64,000 nucleotides of DNA. It comes from Rhyzopertha dominica (Eukaryota > Arthropoda > Insecta > Coleoptera > Bostrichidae). Where the stretch lies: the NCBI GenBank assembly GCA_025024175.1, contig QCXZ01000064.1:23866286-23930285 (forward strand), in the 5' to 3' direction. A program made the position numbers and the translations under genes. A model generated the notes under the pieces. It worked only from the letters and a program-made list of their open reading frames with translations, searched no databases and had not been told where the DNA came from. Below, piece by piece: positions 20,950 through 32,734 of this stretch (position 1 is its first letter; every line of letters begins with the position of its first letter).

Positions 20950-22170
20950 AGAAGAAAATATGTAGTGAGTGCAAGCAAGCAAACAAGTGTGTGAATGTAA
21001 CTGAGAGAAAATGATCAAAAGATGCAACAAACATTCGTTAACATGGAAGACTGGAAACTGTAACTGTAAAGTGAAATATTAATTTAAGTGGGAAAGGATT
21101 TCACCCTCTACACTTAAAAGTAGAAGAGGGATAGATTATATATATATACTAAAATACCAAGACTAATGTTAATTATTTATCATCTAATAAAGCTTCTATA
21201 ACACTTGTTATTGCCAAAGTTCTTTCTCAAATTATCAAAGATTACTTAGAGGTGGTTTAGATAGAGTATTGTGAATACATTTAGGCCTCTTATTGCGAAC
21301 AGAAGACAGTTCTCTGCACTATCAAATATCCAAATTGATTAACCGAAAAGCAGCGAAAGGATGATAAATCCGAAAGCGGTAAAAGAAATATCGCCAAGCA
21401 AATGAATTTAGTAATCTTATCCTCGATCCCTGTCTGTCAAAAATTTAAAGCTTCACGGTGATGATGTGAAGAATGCATGGTTCTCAGTCATCTGAATATT
21501 TGTATCTCTATATGCTTTGTTTGATGACAACTGCCTAGATACCGTTGCTGGATATCTTATTGCTTACATATTATAAGAAAGCTTGCTGATGCAAACCATT
21601 ACTATAGGAAATCTTACTATAAAATGCAGAATAGGAAAATATTTTTTTTCCTTAAATGTATCTAGGCAGGATTCGATATCTAAATAGCGAGTCATCGTCA
21701 AATATGACAAGATACTTACAGATTTTTAAAACGCAATCCAATGTTTTTATAAGTTGCACTTTGCCATTTTTGAACATGGAATATGAACCTAAAGGAGCTT
21801 CAGTGGATTCAAATATATTTAAAATTCCTAATCGGTACTTGCAGCAGAAAATAAACACCAAAAGCAAGCAGAACGACAATACATGCGAATACATTAAAAT
21901 TAGTCTCTTAATACAGAACTGCATGTTGCCCTTGTTCCAATAATTTGAAAGGTGCTAAGTAATTGTTTTTTTTTTGCAGAGAGCTTGTGGGCTTCCCGCG
22001 CTACACTTTACAGCAAATACCCAAAAGAGATTTCTTTAAAATTGAATGTTAGTATTTTCGTTCCGTTTTACGTAAATTTTTATATTACAAAAATAAATTC
22101 TATTTCAATTAACGAATACCTACAAAAAGATGGGAGGATCATGGAATTAAATGAAAAATGTTAAACATAA
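20950..22170. other. Intergenic, no gene seen
   Basis: AT-rich, with a short TA repeat near 21139-21148. A 95-codon plus frame (21656-21943) and its antisense partner have no recognisable domain. Confidence 0.4.
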
Positions 22171-22179
22171 ACGTCCTGT

Positions 22180-22470
22180 AAAACGCAGATATTAATTAAG
22201 ATAATAATCTCTTGGATGTCACGCAATTCAATTAGTACAACCGCATGAGCCCTCGTTAATCAATTAATTAATTAGCCTACGTCCAACTTGGCATAAAAAT
22301 CCCCGTATTAATATATTTGTCTTTCGTTCCTAAAAAATATTAATATCCACTGCGATTTCCCACGCAGTGCGCGTAAATCAACAAGAAGATAAACGACGGC
22401 CCGTTTAACGACATAATTTGACGTATTTGTTGCGACGTTTTATGCTAACGTGTTATTGTGGCTTTGTGGC
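22180..22470. promoter_or_regulatory. Candidate regulatory island with clustered homeodomain-type sites
   Basis: The segment contains TAATCAATTAATTAATTAG at about 22257, a dense cluster of TAATTA-type sites. Further along are TTTATG and TTAACGACATAAT motifs within moderately GC-rich, non-repetitive sequence. No open frame of note. Enhancer function is an inference. Confidence 0.35.
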
Positions 22471-22479
22471 TCTATTACA

Positions 22480-23285
22480 ACACTGGCGGCTCATACTTGC
22501 TACATTTATGGATTATAATTATTAATTATTACATTTAATGTAATTTTTTAATTAAAGCTGCGAGAACGCAAATATAATTTTTCCTGGTAGTTCACGCAAT
22601 TGCATCTTTTGATATTTAATATATTATATATGATATCTCCCGAGTATTGCCAAAATAATACTACGGTTGATCTTAATGAAAATAATTAATTGTCTACCTT
22701 CATATTATTATTTTCCATACCACTAATAAGTGATTATATAACTATTATACACTGGTCTCATAAAATATTAAATAAATGTCGTCAATCGTTTTAGGAATAT
22801 TTTCACAGAAAATCCTCGAATACGTCAGCCTTCTTTATATCGTCTCATCTTACGAAATTAATATTTCTTGTCTGTGTTTCGTTTCATCTACCACATCATC
22901 AGCATTTTTAATAGCAACCCATTTTTTTCAACGAAATTGTAAAAAACGTGTTACCCTGAAGCCGAAAGCTGTCGTGATATTCGATGCGAAAGTTTTAAAG
23001 ATGCAGGCAAAATGTAGGAGATACGGTTATTTATATCTATGTATTTTTCAAGGAAGCACCGGGAAAAGTAAACAATTTTGACAGATGTTACAAGTTTACT
23101 TTTGTAATTCGAAAGTTTTGTTATTTTTGCTGATTAACCAGTGCATAATGGGATTCCAAATTGCGATTTACATCCGTAGCTCTTTCAAAATGGTTCATCC
23201 GAAAGAATAGAGATTTTGATATAATTGATTACGGAGATAGAGTTCACACACAAGTAGAAGTGTGGCGTTTGTTTATTAACAAATG
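22480..23285. other. Intergenic with an unassigned 101-codon open frame
   Basis: A plus-strand frame at 22776-23081 encodes a hydrophobic N-terminal half (SQKILEYVSLLYIVSSYEIN) and a basic C-terminal half. No family is recognised. It is more likely a chance frame or repeat relic than a gene. Confidence 0.25.
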
Positions 23286-23289
23286 ACAA

Positions 23290-23935
23290 AAACTAATTAC
23301 AAAGTCTACCGTTAACAAGATTGACCAAAAACTTTTGGAAGTGGACCATGAGAAAGATCGCCCTAAAAAAAGTCGTCCACCAGTCCAAAAATATATTAAA
23401 CGTTCTACTTCAGTTTCAAAATAATCTCAGTTTTTCTCTATCAACCATTTGAAAGCGTATAACGAATAGTTCCAGGTTCTGCCTTGAAATGTTTGAAACT
23501 GACCAAATGGATCCTCATAAAATAGTTTCGGTTCAATAATTAGTCGAAGATGCTCCCGAACCATGTTTCAACACCTACACGATGACGAAGAATTCTTACT
23601 GGGCAATATTTGCAGGGGCGTAGACAGATGAAAAATGTACTTTGATTTTTAAGAGACTAATTAGTCTTAAGTAAAGAAGATCTGCTCAGTAACACGATAT
23701 AGTACCAAGAAGTTGATGGGCGTCCTCATTCTGTGAAAATCGTTCGTCAATGTTTAAGCNAAGTATTTTCGTTAGACGGATGTTAAATGGACTGGTCGTA
23801 TGGATTGCTACATCTACTGAACCACCTGACTATAGAGTATTTAAAAAGCCTATTTCAATAGACTATTGATGAAGAGGACAGAATTTGTAACAAAATGGGG
23901 ACAATTATTCTAGGCGGTGCTCCTGGTAATAGGGT
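23290..23935 (+). pseudogene. Possible decayed DDE transposase relic
   Basis: Plus-strand translation in several frames gives a basic, proline-rich piece (KDRPKKSRPPVQKYI), where such transposases have their GRPK linker. Near the end come HLTIEYLKSLFQ and TIDEEDRICNKMGTII, comparable to the DLTPLDYFLWG-K and following helix of insect DDE transposases. Stops interrupt every frame. The assignment rests on two weak blocks only. Confidence 0.35.
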
Positions 23936-23999
23936 TCTGTAGGAGGAAGCAGCCCGGAAAACATTAGTTCGTTAGTCCTTTTTCGTCAAAAAGTTTTTT

Positions 24000-24612
24000 C
24001 AGTTTTCTGACATCCTCGCTGATGCTCTCAATCCTCCTCTTCCTTCCATTTCCATCTCAACATACGCTTCACCATTCTTGAATCTTCCGTTCTTCTTCGT
24101 ACTTCAACTATGTCTAGCTTCCAGCCGTTACAACACTTGTTATTTTAACATTTTCATACAAATTCATAGTCTTCATTTGCCCTTTATTACCATATTCCGT
24201 TTGTCTTCTTTCCTCCGAATATTTCTCCCATAAACTCCCTTCCGATTGTTTTATCTCGTGTTTAGCACCGCACTTGCATATGTTACCGTTGTCCTGATTA
24301 GAGCCTCATATATACCTAACTTTGTTTTTCTTGACAACTTAAAGCCCCGCCACGCACAAGCATTATGTTCTCCCAGTTAATTCCTTTCTCCCTCATCATT
24401 TGTTTATAATTCACCTTGGTTTAATCACCTTTCCATTTGAAGCTACTTGGGAGAACTCCGTTTCTGTGGGTGTCATTTTTATTAAGCTGACTAGTTTGTT
24501 TGCTATTTCTAATTTAGTCAGTATCTCATACATTATTTTCCTAAATAAAGACACATTCATATGTCTACTAAAGTCTATAAATAGGAGATGCATTTCTGTC
24601 TTGTGTTTATAG
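24000..24612 (-). pseudogene. Second LINE reverse transcriptase relic
   Basis: Minus-strand translation gives LLFIDFSRHMNVSLFRKIMY, then EILTKLEIANKLVSLIKMTPTE. This matches the FIDF-KAYDSV-R-LW and LI-M-Y block of LINE reverse transcriptases, with the catalytic-region residues altered. Further along, IYEALIRTTVTYAS corresponds to the LYKTLIRPVLTYGSE block. The region between, including the Y/FADD box, is deleted. The style is close to that of the LINE at 14777 but the copy is older and opposite in orientation. Confidence 0.65.
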
Positions 24613-24619
24613 CAGTATA

Positions 24620-25390
24620 TACCTAAGCTTTCTTTAATTGTGAAAACTTAATGGGTTTTGGAACACCTTTTACGGAAACCACAATGGTATATGCTGCAAT
24701 GATGGTTTAAGCGAAATCTTTCACTCTTTCACAAACTAGCATTGCAAAATGTATTATGTTATCAGATAATCTGTACACTTTTATTATTACAGCACTGACT
24801 GACTGAAAACTCTTACTGATTAACAACACCTGTGTTGTTTAATTAAATGTTTCCTTCAATATAGATTAGGAAAACTTACACAATAAACCAAGTAATTAAA
24901 TATTCGGAAAAGGTAAAGCTCAAGAAATACTGTAAGATAAACATACAAAAATAAAACAAGTTAGGTAGGTCCTAAGAAATGGACAGCCGACAGTAAAGCA
25001 TTTTGCTGTCCATCAGCAAATATGGAATCTTATTTTGTGTGATTTTCTTTTTGATATGAGGTACAACGTGGAAAAATATATATTATGGCGGCAGAACATC
25101 AGTTTAAAAACCAATAACAGGACTGCAGACAAAGCAGGGCTAATTTAAATTAAGCGGGACCCTCAAAACCGAGTTGAATATATTTTGTAAGCTGCTAAAA
25201 TTTGGCCTATATTAGTTGACGACTGCAAAAATTGACTAGAATTGCTAAGATTAAGTAGCGATTTCACTTAGCAGCCAACAAAGCTAAATGTGGCAAACGG
25301 AGTGTTACAGAGCAATTTTAATTGTAATAATTATGTATGATCTGCTCTGAGCTTATACATGCACTGATAAATCATTGAAATATCAACTAA
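24620..25390. other. Intergenic, no gene seen
   Basis: AT-rich non-coding sequence without a recognisable element. Confidence 0.45.
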
Positions 25391-25394
25391 TTAT

Positions 25395-25740
25395 AATTCA
25401 TAGTGGCGGTACTTTCTTTAAGATTCATCTTTGACTGGGCCCGCCACTGTTCATGGGCAAGCAATCCAGCGCAGAACCTTGCGGTACACCCCTCGTCGTA
25501 TATCACTGCCTCGACGTCCGAGAATAAATCCCGCTTTGACGTATCCCGGCTCATTATGATGATGATTTTAGATTTAACGATAGCGTAAAGTTACTTGAGC
25601 AATTAGCGTTATTTATAGTGTAAGCCGGGGATGCAGACCTCGGCTGTTTTTTGAATGGAACGACTTCATCTAGATCAAGCGTGCAGTGAATTTTCTATCG
25701 CTACAATAAAAATATCGGCGTTAGCTGTACCTAACTGTTG
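25395..25740. promoter_or_regulatory. GC-elevated single-copy island
   Basis: Less AT-rich than its flanks and not matched elsewhere in the window. A 61-codon plus frame is present without a recognisable domain. It could be a regulatory element or an unrecognised exon. Confidence 0.25.
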
Positions 25741-26135
25741 GCAGCAAAATCGTTGTTGTTCAAATATTATGCTTAAAGAACAAATATGTAGCCATGCAGT
25801 TTATTTTCACACCGTTGCGTTGTTCTAGTAGCTAGTATATTAGGACTGGTGGGTACCTATCTTTAGTTCATGCTTGGTGTTATATTTCTAGGGATAATTA
25901 AGTGACATCAACTTTGAAATTTATTAAAGCTATAAAAAATTATAGGGGGCACATCTTTCAAATCGAAGATGGATATCTCACTGACCAAAGAAAAAAGGAC
26001 ACGATTGTATTTTTCTATATTCTGTTGTAATTAACTACATCCCATCATTATTGCATTTTGTAAGGAATAGTATGAACAGTATAATTTGAAAATAATTTTT
26101 AGTTTGTTTACGAGTAGAACATGGTTTGTATTCCT

Positions 26136-26471
26136 TTAGTTCCTTTCATCAACGTTATCAGTAATGTCTGTTACTTGGTGTCGGTCAACTAAGAAATTTT
26201 TAGATCCAATTATTAAAACGTGTGTGTTTCTATTTATTCTGTTACCATGGAGCCACTCTTTACATTTAATTAATTTTGCACTTATATAATTAAGATTATA
26301 GAATTTTCCAGCACATGCGATTCCTGGCCTTGAGAGGCAAGGGTCAAACAATACAGTATTTTCATGGTGTTTTATGTGATAAAAGTGTGTTGCGTTGAGC
26401 TTTTCAGATATATTCTGAACGTAATCGCTATTCCTTATAATATGCAGCATACAATAACTGGAAATAACCAT
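26136..26471 (-). CDS. Uncharacterised open frame, about 111 codons
   Basis: An ATG at 26471 opens a frame to a TAA at 26136. The composition looks fairly protein-like (ENTVLFDPCLSRPGIACAG, then KFYNLNYISAKLIKCKEWL, ending in an acidic tail). No domain is recognised. There is no neighbouring exon evidence and the frame ends 95 bases before the foldback element at 26566. It could be a remnant of a transposon gene or a chance frame. Confidence 0.25.
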   Translation of the reverse strand: MVISSYCMLHIIRNSDYVQNISEKLNATHFYHIKHHENTVLFDPCLSRPGIACAGKFYNLNYISAKLIKCKEWLHGNRINRNTHVLIIGSKNFLVDRHQVTDITDNVDERN

Positions 26472-26565
26472 ATCCACTAAGGCATTTGCCTCTCAACAGC
26501 CAATGTGTTTTTAGTTTATTAAGTAAGTATATTAAACAAAAATACACGTCTGTGCTATGCTGTGT

Positions 26566-27112
26566 GCACCGCACCCAACTACAGATAGGTCTATTTCGCT
26601 GTTGTTCAGTGTAGTTTATGTCTAATGCAGAGAGCATGGTATAGAACTGGTTTTGCCCATATACCAAAGGCTTGGTATGATGTTAGTAGAAAAATAGATG
26701 CCGATGCCATCTGTCAGCAATGAACTGACTCAATGATAAATCCACCTAGCTGCCTTAGTGTTTACTACTTCCTAAAGGAAGTGACCTGTAATCTGAAGTT
26801 GGCACGCATCTGCATACAGCAGGCAGCTAGATGGCTTTGTCATTGTATCAGTCCATTGCTAACACATGGCATTGTCATCTATTCTTCTACTAACATCATA
26901 ATAAGCGTTTGGTATATAGGCAAAACAAGTTATATGCCATGCTGTCTGCATTACACTTAAACTACACTGATGAGCCGTAATGCAGTAATGCAATATTTCC
27001 ACCAGGAAGTAGTACCCATTAAGGCAGCTAGGTGGCTTTGTTATTGTGTCAGTTCATTGCTGACAGATGACATTGGCATCTGTTTTTCTACTAACAAGTA
27101 TATTGAATATTA
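26566..27112. repeat. Foldback element, family D (copy 2)
   Basis: Arms of about 155 bp face each other. The left arm (about 26604-26760) starts TTCAGTGTAGTTTA, and the right arm (about 26815-26975) ends AAACTACACTGATGAG; they agree at roughly four fifths of sites. Both include the GTAGTAGAA-ATAGATG block and a CAATGCCAT palindrome. A further D unit lies at 27000-27110. The left border resembles 57510-57545 in reverse orientation. The superfamily is not identified. Confidence 0.7.
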
Positions 27113-27114
27113 GT

Positions 27115-29595
27115 AGACCTTTCGGCAGATAAATTTAGTTTTGCAAGTAAAGTTTATGCATTCTGGTGTCAAACATACACGGNTATGTATTGCTGCATGA
27201 TTTGATTGAATCTTGANTGTGATTTTGTNATATATAGCGTCACCGCTTTCACCAATCGCGCGATCAAATTATTGAAAAATTAAAAATATAAGCAGGTCAA
27301 CTAACATAAACATCCTTTAAACCTATGTTTTTTTTTAATATTACTTTACATTATTATGTCGAGATATTTTGTCGTTATGCCACTGTCCGTATGCGACAGA
27401 TTTTATATATTTAAATAGTAGAATTCAAGTTGCTTTCATTCTAAAATTTTCTATGGTTACTATTATTTTCTTTAATTAGCAATGCATATTATGTGACATA
27501 AATTTGTATGTCATAAGTCCTTCTTCTATATACCTACTAGAAACTCACTAAAAGATCTAATGCGTTTAGCATGTTCCATAAACACCATGATTCTACAAAT
27601 CCTAGGTTAATAAATATAGACTTGGCATATTTATTACTTTACAACGCCATATAACCGCTACCGGGTACATTTCGACACCGAAATAAAGAGAGGTGATGTT
27701 TTACGGGCTTTTCACAAGTACTACAACACTAATTAGATAAGCTATATCTTGTACATTCCGATAATTTTCGTAGAAAACCCGGTGCCATAAATAAACATTT
27801 TTGTTATCTTAAACGTTCTTTTAGGGGATCACTAATCAACCTGTCTATTAATAAAGACAGGACTAGCACTTAAAACTCGAAAATATGTCGTTTGTGTTGA
27901 TAAAAATGTCTAGATCGAGCAGTTAATTTTGTTTATGTGCGATTTTGGACTCAAAATTTTACCTTTACTTTCGATAAGAGCTTCTTCTAGACATAACTAA
28001 CGAAGGCTGCAGATTTGATTGGCCACAGTGTTTTTTAGGTATAACACCTTATTTTAATCTCTTTTATATGGCCAAAATAATAAGTTCTATATCTCTCTTA
28101 ATTCTTAGTGGTTTCTTGGAATTGTACTATATACCTTAATGCATGATCCTTAGGGTTGTAGAAGTCGGGTATATATTGCTGCCCATTTATTCTAAAAATT
28201 AAGTATCTGTGGTTCATGGCAGATTTTGCTGTTATAAGCTACATAAAAAAGATTCTTATACTTTTCGAAGCTTGTGAAATAGGTAATTCAACGAATTACT
28301 TATTCTTTGTTCTCTTAGTATTACATATATTATATTATTGACTAATACCCTAGAATAGTATTTGAGAAGCTCACTCATGCACTGGTAATAAATAATTGGT
28401 ACCTTTACTTTCTTACTTTGGATAATTGTTGTCAATACAGCGAAGGACTGTTTTTGTTTATTGAAGCTATAATACTAAGGGCTTGTAAATAATTTCTTGA
28501 TTAATTATATATAAAAAATGTTCTTTTGTGTTACTTGTGCATGATGCCGTGTACAGTTTCGAAAGTACGGTGCACTATCCTTGAATTCGAAGTCACAAAA
28601 ATATCGTTGTAACTTATTTATATGATTATTTTGCAAACACGTTAAAAAAGCGATACTTTAAAGGAAATGGCAAATATACGTATTATATACGATAAAGCCA
28701 ATTGAAATGCATTGAAAACTCCAAGATTACAAGTAAATGTTTACTAGATGGGTTCATAGGAGCAATGCTCAAATTTAGATAAATTACTGTCGAAGCCTGC
28801 TTCACTTTTCAATAATATTCAATATTATACATATTGTTTAGTGTGATTGCTGATTGGCAATAACTTGATAGGATCTTTTGTACCGCCAAGCCGTCTGAAT
28901 TAGGAAACTTTTCTTTCTTTAAAATCACTTACTGGTGGCGGTAGACTTGTGTAACGCCCTCCTCGTTCATCAGGCCTGAATCCTTCCAATTTATGTATTT
29001 GTGAATACTTTAACTTCTTGTATCATATTCAAATTCGAAGTGTTAATTGAATTAAAACAACGCTTCATGCATGGTTGTGAAATTATGCGTAACAAGCAGG
29101 AAATTTTCAAGATCATTAAAAAATATACCAAGAGGCAAGTTTGGTGTTACGTGGAAATGAAGTCAATAGGCCCCTTTTACGGTTAGTGAACATCTTCAGG
29201 GTATCAAGATATTTGAATCTGCAGGATTTCTTTTTTTAACTCTTGTCTCGAAACTATATTTTGCGCTTCAAATGTGCCAAAAATTACATCGGATGCAAAT
29301 TTTAATGAAATATTAAAAAACAAACTTTTGGCTAGTGCTTCCATGGAATTCATTTCTGAACGTACATATGCCTATATGAACTTTATGCCTATTACTCGGT
29401 GGTTGCAAATTGGGCAAGTGAAGCAGATTGAGAACCCAGATTGTTACGGACATTTGATAGCTTGATTTAAAAAAATGTTTAGGTTTTTGTCAGTCAATCG
29501 ATATAGCGACAAAAAAGTAATTTATACAATTTAAATGAGAAAGTTGTACGAATTGTTGAAGAAAGGTGGTGAATATTAAAATTGAATTCTACTCC
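27115..29595. other. Intergenic, no gene seen
   Basis: Long AT-rich stretch with several N bases near 27182-27230. Short frames at 29001-29186 and 29274-29465 have no recognisable domain. Confidence 0.4.
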
Positions 29596-29599
29596 AATC

Positions 29600-30140
29600 T
29601 ATTATTTAAACGAAGTGTTAAGGAAAAACGGGTAGAACGTACAGTTTATAGGACTTATAGCTAATACAATGTTTTGAACCATATTTATCACATTAATTAT
29701 TAAAGTCCTCAAAATTCCAAATTTTGGGTAGAGTTTCTGACAATTGATTGATTGATTCTTCCTTGTGTTACTAAATGGAGCATTGGAAATTAAAAACCCA
29801 AATGTTTATTCGTCAACTTTTGTGATCTCTATTTTCCCCTTGTCAAGACTAAAAAGAACACACAGCTTAGGAGCTAAAGCTAATATACTTTATGGATACT
29901 TATCACATTAATTATTAAAGTTCTCCTCGAAGTTCTCGAAATTCCAAATTTNGAGTAGAGTTCCTGGTCGTTGATGTTTAGTTTAGGAGTTATACCTAAT
30001 ACAATATGTCGCACTACGTACCACATTAACTATTATATTACAATTCTCAAAATTCCAAATCCTTAGTAGAGCTCCTGGCCGTTAAATTGTTGGACATGTT
30101 CCTCATGCTTATAAATAGAGCAAAGTATTTGGAAATACCA
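29600..30140 (+). repeat. Degenerate tandem array, unit near 215 bp (block 1)
   Basis: A CACATTAATTATTAAAG block recurs at 29689 and 29904, 215 bp apart, and in a shortened unit at 30022. Each time it is followed by AAATTCCAAAT and then GTAGAG. Other conserved unit parts include GTCAACTTTTGTGATCT and CAAGACTAAAAAGAACACAC. The same unit recurs in block 2 at 31115-31710. Confidence 0.75.
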
Positions 30141-30144
30141 CGTG

Positions 30145-30835
30145 GCTTTCTTTTTAACTTTGGCTTTTATCTGTTTACTTAGCATTCAAGCACTGATAAT
30201 TTACTCGATTATCAGCAGTTGTCTCTGGGATGCAGATTTTCGAGCCTTCTTACGAAGTTTTTTGCATTAATAGCACCGGCCGGAAGGAGAGTTTGGCAGC
30301 CTCGTGTCGAAGCGGACGATTGTTAATCGTATTCAAAATTTTTGACGTTAAACCAGTAAAAACTTTCCTTTGTGTCAGCGTCTCCATCAATTAAGTTGTC
30401 TGGAGAGTGTTTCAGCATGATTTGTAATATGTAACTTGCAGGATCTATCGTAGCTGTCGTAATATTTACCTTTTGGATCTCTAGCGTTTTCTAGAAAGAA
30501 AAACACTCAAGAAGAGGTGAGTTTAGCATTTTGTTAAAGATAATTTTCACAAAGACGTCATTTGGCGCTTACAGGGTTGTTTCTTTATTACCGAGAAGTC
30601 TACTAGCGAGAAGTCTATCACCTAGCAGTTTTGGCTGTTATCGACAAAATTTTACATTCTACCGAAAGGTTCTGGAGCAGGCAGGGACTGGAGGTCAGCA
30701 CAGCGGACCCAGTAAAAACTAAAGTAATTCCCGGAACCCACCCCGAGGGGCACCCCTCTAGCAGGCCAGATATTTTCTTACATATACTTAACAATTTCAC
30801 TTTTTACATAGTATTTAAAATTGTCATTGCCCTTT
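30145..30835. other. Spacer between tandem blocks, no gene proven
   Basis: Contains a donor-like site (GAAGAG before GTGAGT near 30514) and short frames near 30531-30855 without recognisable domains. Too weak to call an exon. Confidence 0.3.
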
Positions 30836-30839
30836 TAGA

Positions 30840-31110
30840 ATGTGAACTAAAATAGTACTATTTCAGGAATCTAGTCTTGTAATTCTGGCCATTGTTTTTG
30901 TTAATATATACAGTTCAATTAAATTCAATTGTCTAATTAATAAACGCTTGGTTTCGCAGTTTCAGCAAGCGCGTAATTTCACAACTGTGTGGCGCCCTTA
31001 AATTTATCTTTTTAAAAAACGACCCATGACCCGTGCTCGACTACAAAGAGCAGCAATCGGCATCAGCAGCTGCAGAAACGGTTAAAAGCATTCAACAATA
31101 CCGGGCAAGC
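30840..31110 (+). mobile_element. Possible LTR-retrotransposon 5' end fragment
   Basis: AATAAA near 30939 is followed by ACAACTG and then TGTGGCGCCCTT at about 30989. TGGCGCC is the usual start of a primer-binding site in many gypsy-type elements. Downstream an open stretch reads EQQSASAAAETVKSIQQYRA before a stop. No second LTR and no gag or pol domain were found, so this may be a fragment or a coincidence. Confidence 0.25.
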
Positions 31111-31114
31111 GAGG

Positions 31115-31710
31115 GAAACTGAAAACCCATTTTTTGTCAACTTTTGCGATCTTTATTTTTCCTTTAACAAGACTAAAAGAACACACATTTTAGGAGGTAA
31201 AGCTAATATAATATTTTGAACTACATATTAACTATTAAAGTTTTCGAAATTCCAAGTATTGAGTTGATTGATTGACCGTTGATTGGTTGATTGATTCGAC
31301 ATGTTCTTCCTTATGTTGCCAAATAGGACAATCTATTTAAAAAAAATTAGAAACCCAGATGTTCATTTGTCAACTTTTGCAGTTCTCGAAATTCCATATT
31401 TTTAGTAGAGTTTCTTATCGTTTAGTGATTGATTGGTGTTTTTTATGTGTTCATGATGCTCCATGTGACAAACCTTTTAACTTTGTTACTAAATCATTCA
31501 ACAATAACTGGGGTAAGTAGAGGAAAAAACCCATATGTCCATTTGTCAATTTTTGCGATCTTTATTTTTCCTTTATCAAGACTAAAAATAAGCTATAGGT
31601 AATACAATATTTTGAACTACGTATCACTATAACTATTAAAGTCCTCGAAATTCAAAATAGAGCAATATATCTGGAATTTCCGTATGTTTAGTCTTTAGCT
31701 GTTCATTTAA
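31115..31710 (+). repeat. Degenerate tandem array, unit near 215 bp (block 2)
   Basis: Repeats the block 1 unit: GTCAACTTTTGCGATCTTTA, CAAGACTAAAAGAACACAC, AACTATTAAAG and CGAAATTCCA occur in the same order at least twice, with stretches of GATT repeats near 31263-31300. Units are more diverged and variably truncated than in block 1. Confidence 0.7.
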
Positions 31711-31829
31711 TATTCAACTGTTCAACTCATTTCAGCTTCAATTGTTATCTTCTTTTGCATGGACCATACAATTTTATCTTACATAAAAGACCCCAAAGTG
31801 ATTTCTTCCATGAGTTCAGCAGAGCTTCC

Positions 31830-32270
31830 TCAACCATACAGGGGTAATTATATCTGCGCACAATAGCGACTTGTGCTGGAATTCAATAAATGGCGACCTC
31901 CCCATAGCTGGCTTCGATTTAATATCATTCGGTATGAACCAGGAACAGTCGAAATACGTTGACGGTATGCCGGCTCCGTGGAGGCCATAAATAACAGTGT
32001 CTAAACGTTATTTTTGGAAAGCTAACGACATTCCTGGAGCAGTCGTTATCAGACACCCCGGTCGGCGGCGCAACCCCCGAAACTTCCCTGCAATATCAGG
32101 AGCTGTCAGCGCGGGATTCCGGGCTCTGGAATGCGGATATTGCCGCTGCAACCCTCGCCTCCGCCACGACGATGTCTGGATATTATAATTGGTTCCTGTA
32201 AATCACGGGAGACCGGCCTGACATACGACGGAATTGGTACCGAAGCAAATGATGCCCTTTTCGGATCGCT
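31830..32270. promoter_or_regulatory. GC-elevated single-copy island, candidate enhancer or exon
   Basis: The most GC-rich part lies around 32040-32160. The island contains GGCCATAAATAAC near 31983, a Hox/Caudal-like site, and no repeat match. Two overlapping plus-strand frames (31997-32188 and 32131-32457) lack recognisable domains. Function is inferred only. Confidence 0.3.
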
Positions 32271-32620
32271 ACTAAAAGATGCACCTGAAAAATCGGAAAT
32301 ATATATGGTTTATTATGGCATTTTATTGCATCAGAAATATTCTGACTCACGGTATCAATATAAATTGTCGTCTTGTCCGTTGACTAACACTTCCAGTATC
32401 CTATTGGAAGTCGAAAATATGCCACCAGTTCAAACCAATTCAGATGTGAATATGTAAATATGTTGCCTCTTTACCTGCATATGAAAAATGTTACGCGTTG
32501 TTTACCAGAATTTACCTAAAATTTGTAAGAATGAGAAATCATTTATTATTACTAGATAGCATTTATCGAGGGGTAAACCGCTGAGCAAAATTTGTACACC
32601 AGACATTCCTTTTCTCAAAT

Positions 32621-32730
32621 ACATCCCCATACATGTCCGAATATTCTTGGATATCCCTAACATCCTCGGAAATCCTTGGAAATCCTCGAACATCCCCAGA
32701 CATCTCTGGACATCCCTAGATATGCCTAAA
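32621..32730. repeat. 10-bp minisatellite, about 11 units
   Basis: A degenerate 10-bp unit of the form CATCCYYRGA repeats in exact phase from 32621 to about 32730. Examples are CATCCTCGGA, AATCCTTGGA, CATCTCTGGA and CATCCCTAGA. A minus-strand open frame covers it because the period does not create stops; it is not a gene. Confidence 0.85.
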
Positions 32731-32734
32731 AAAT

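Noticed and set aside
26936..26990. CTGATGAG at the end of the family D arms as a hammerhead core
   Set aside because: In this copy no GAAA follows at the right place, and in the 56.8-kb copy the intervening bases do not form a stem flush with the core.
30500..30530. Splice donor GAAGAG before GTGAGT as proof of an exon
   Set aside because: An isolated hexamer match without a coding frame or acceptor is expected by chance.
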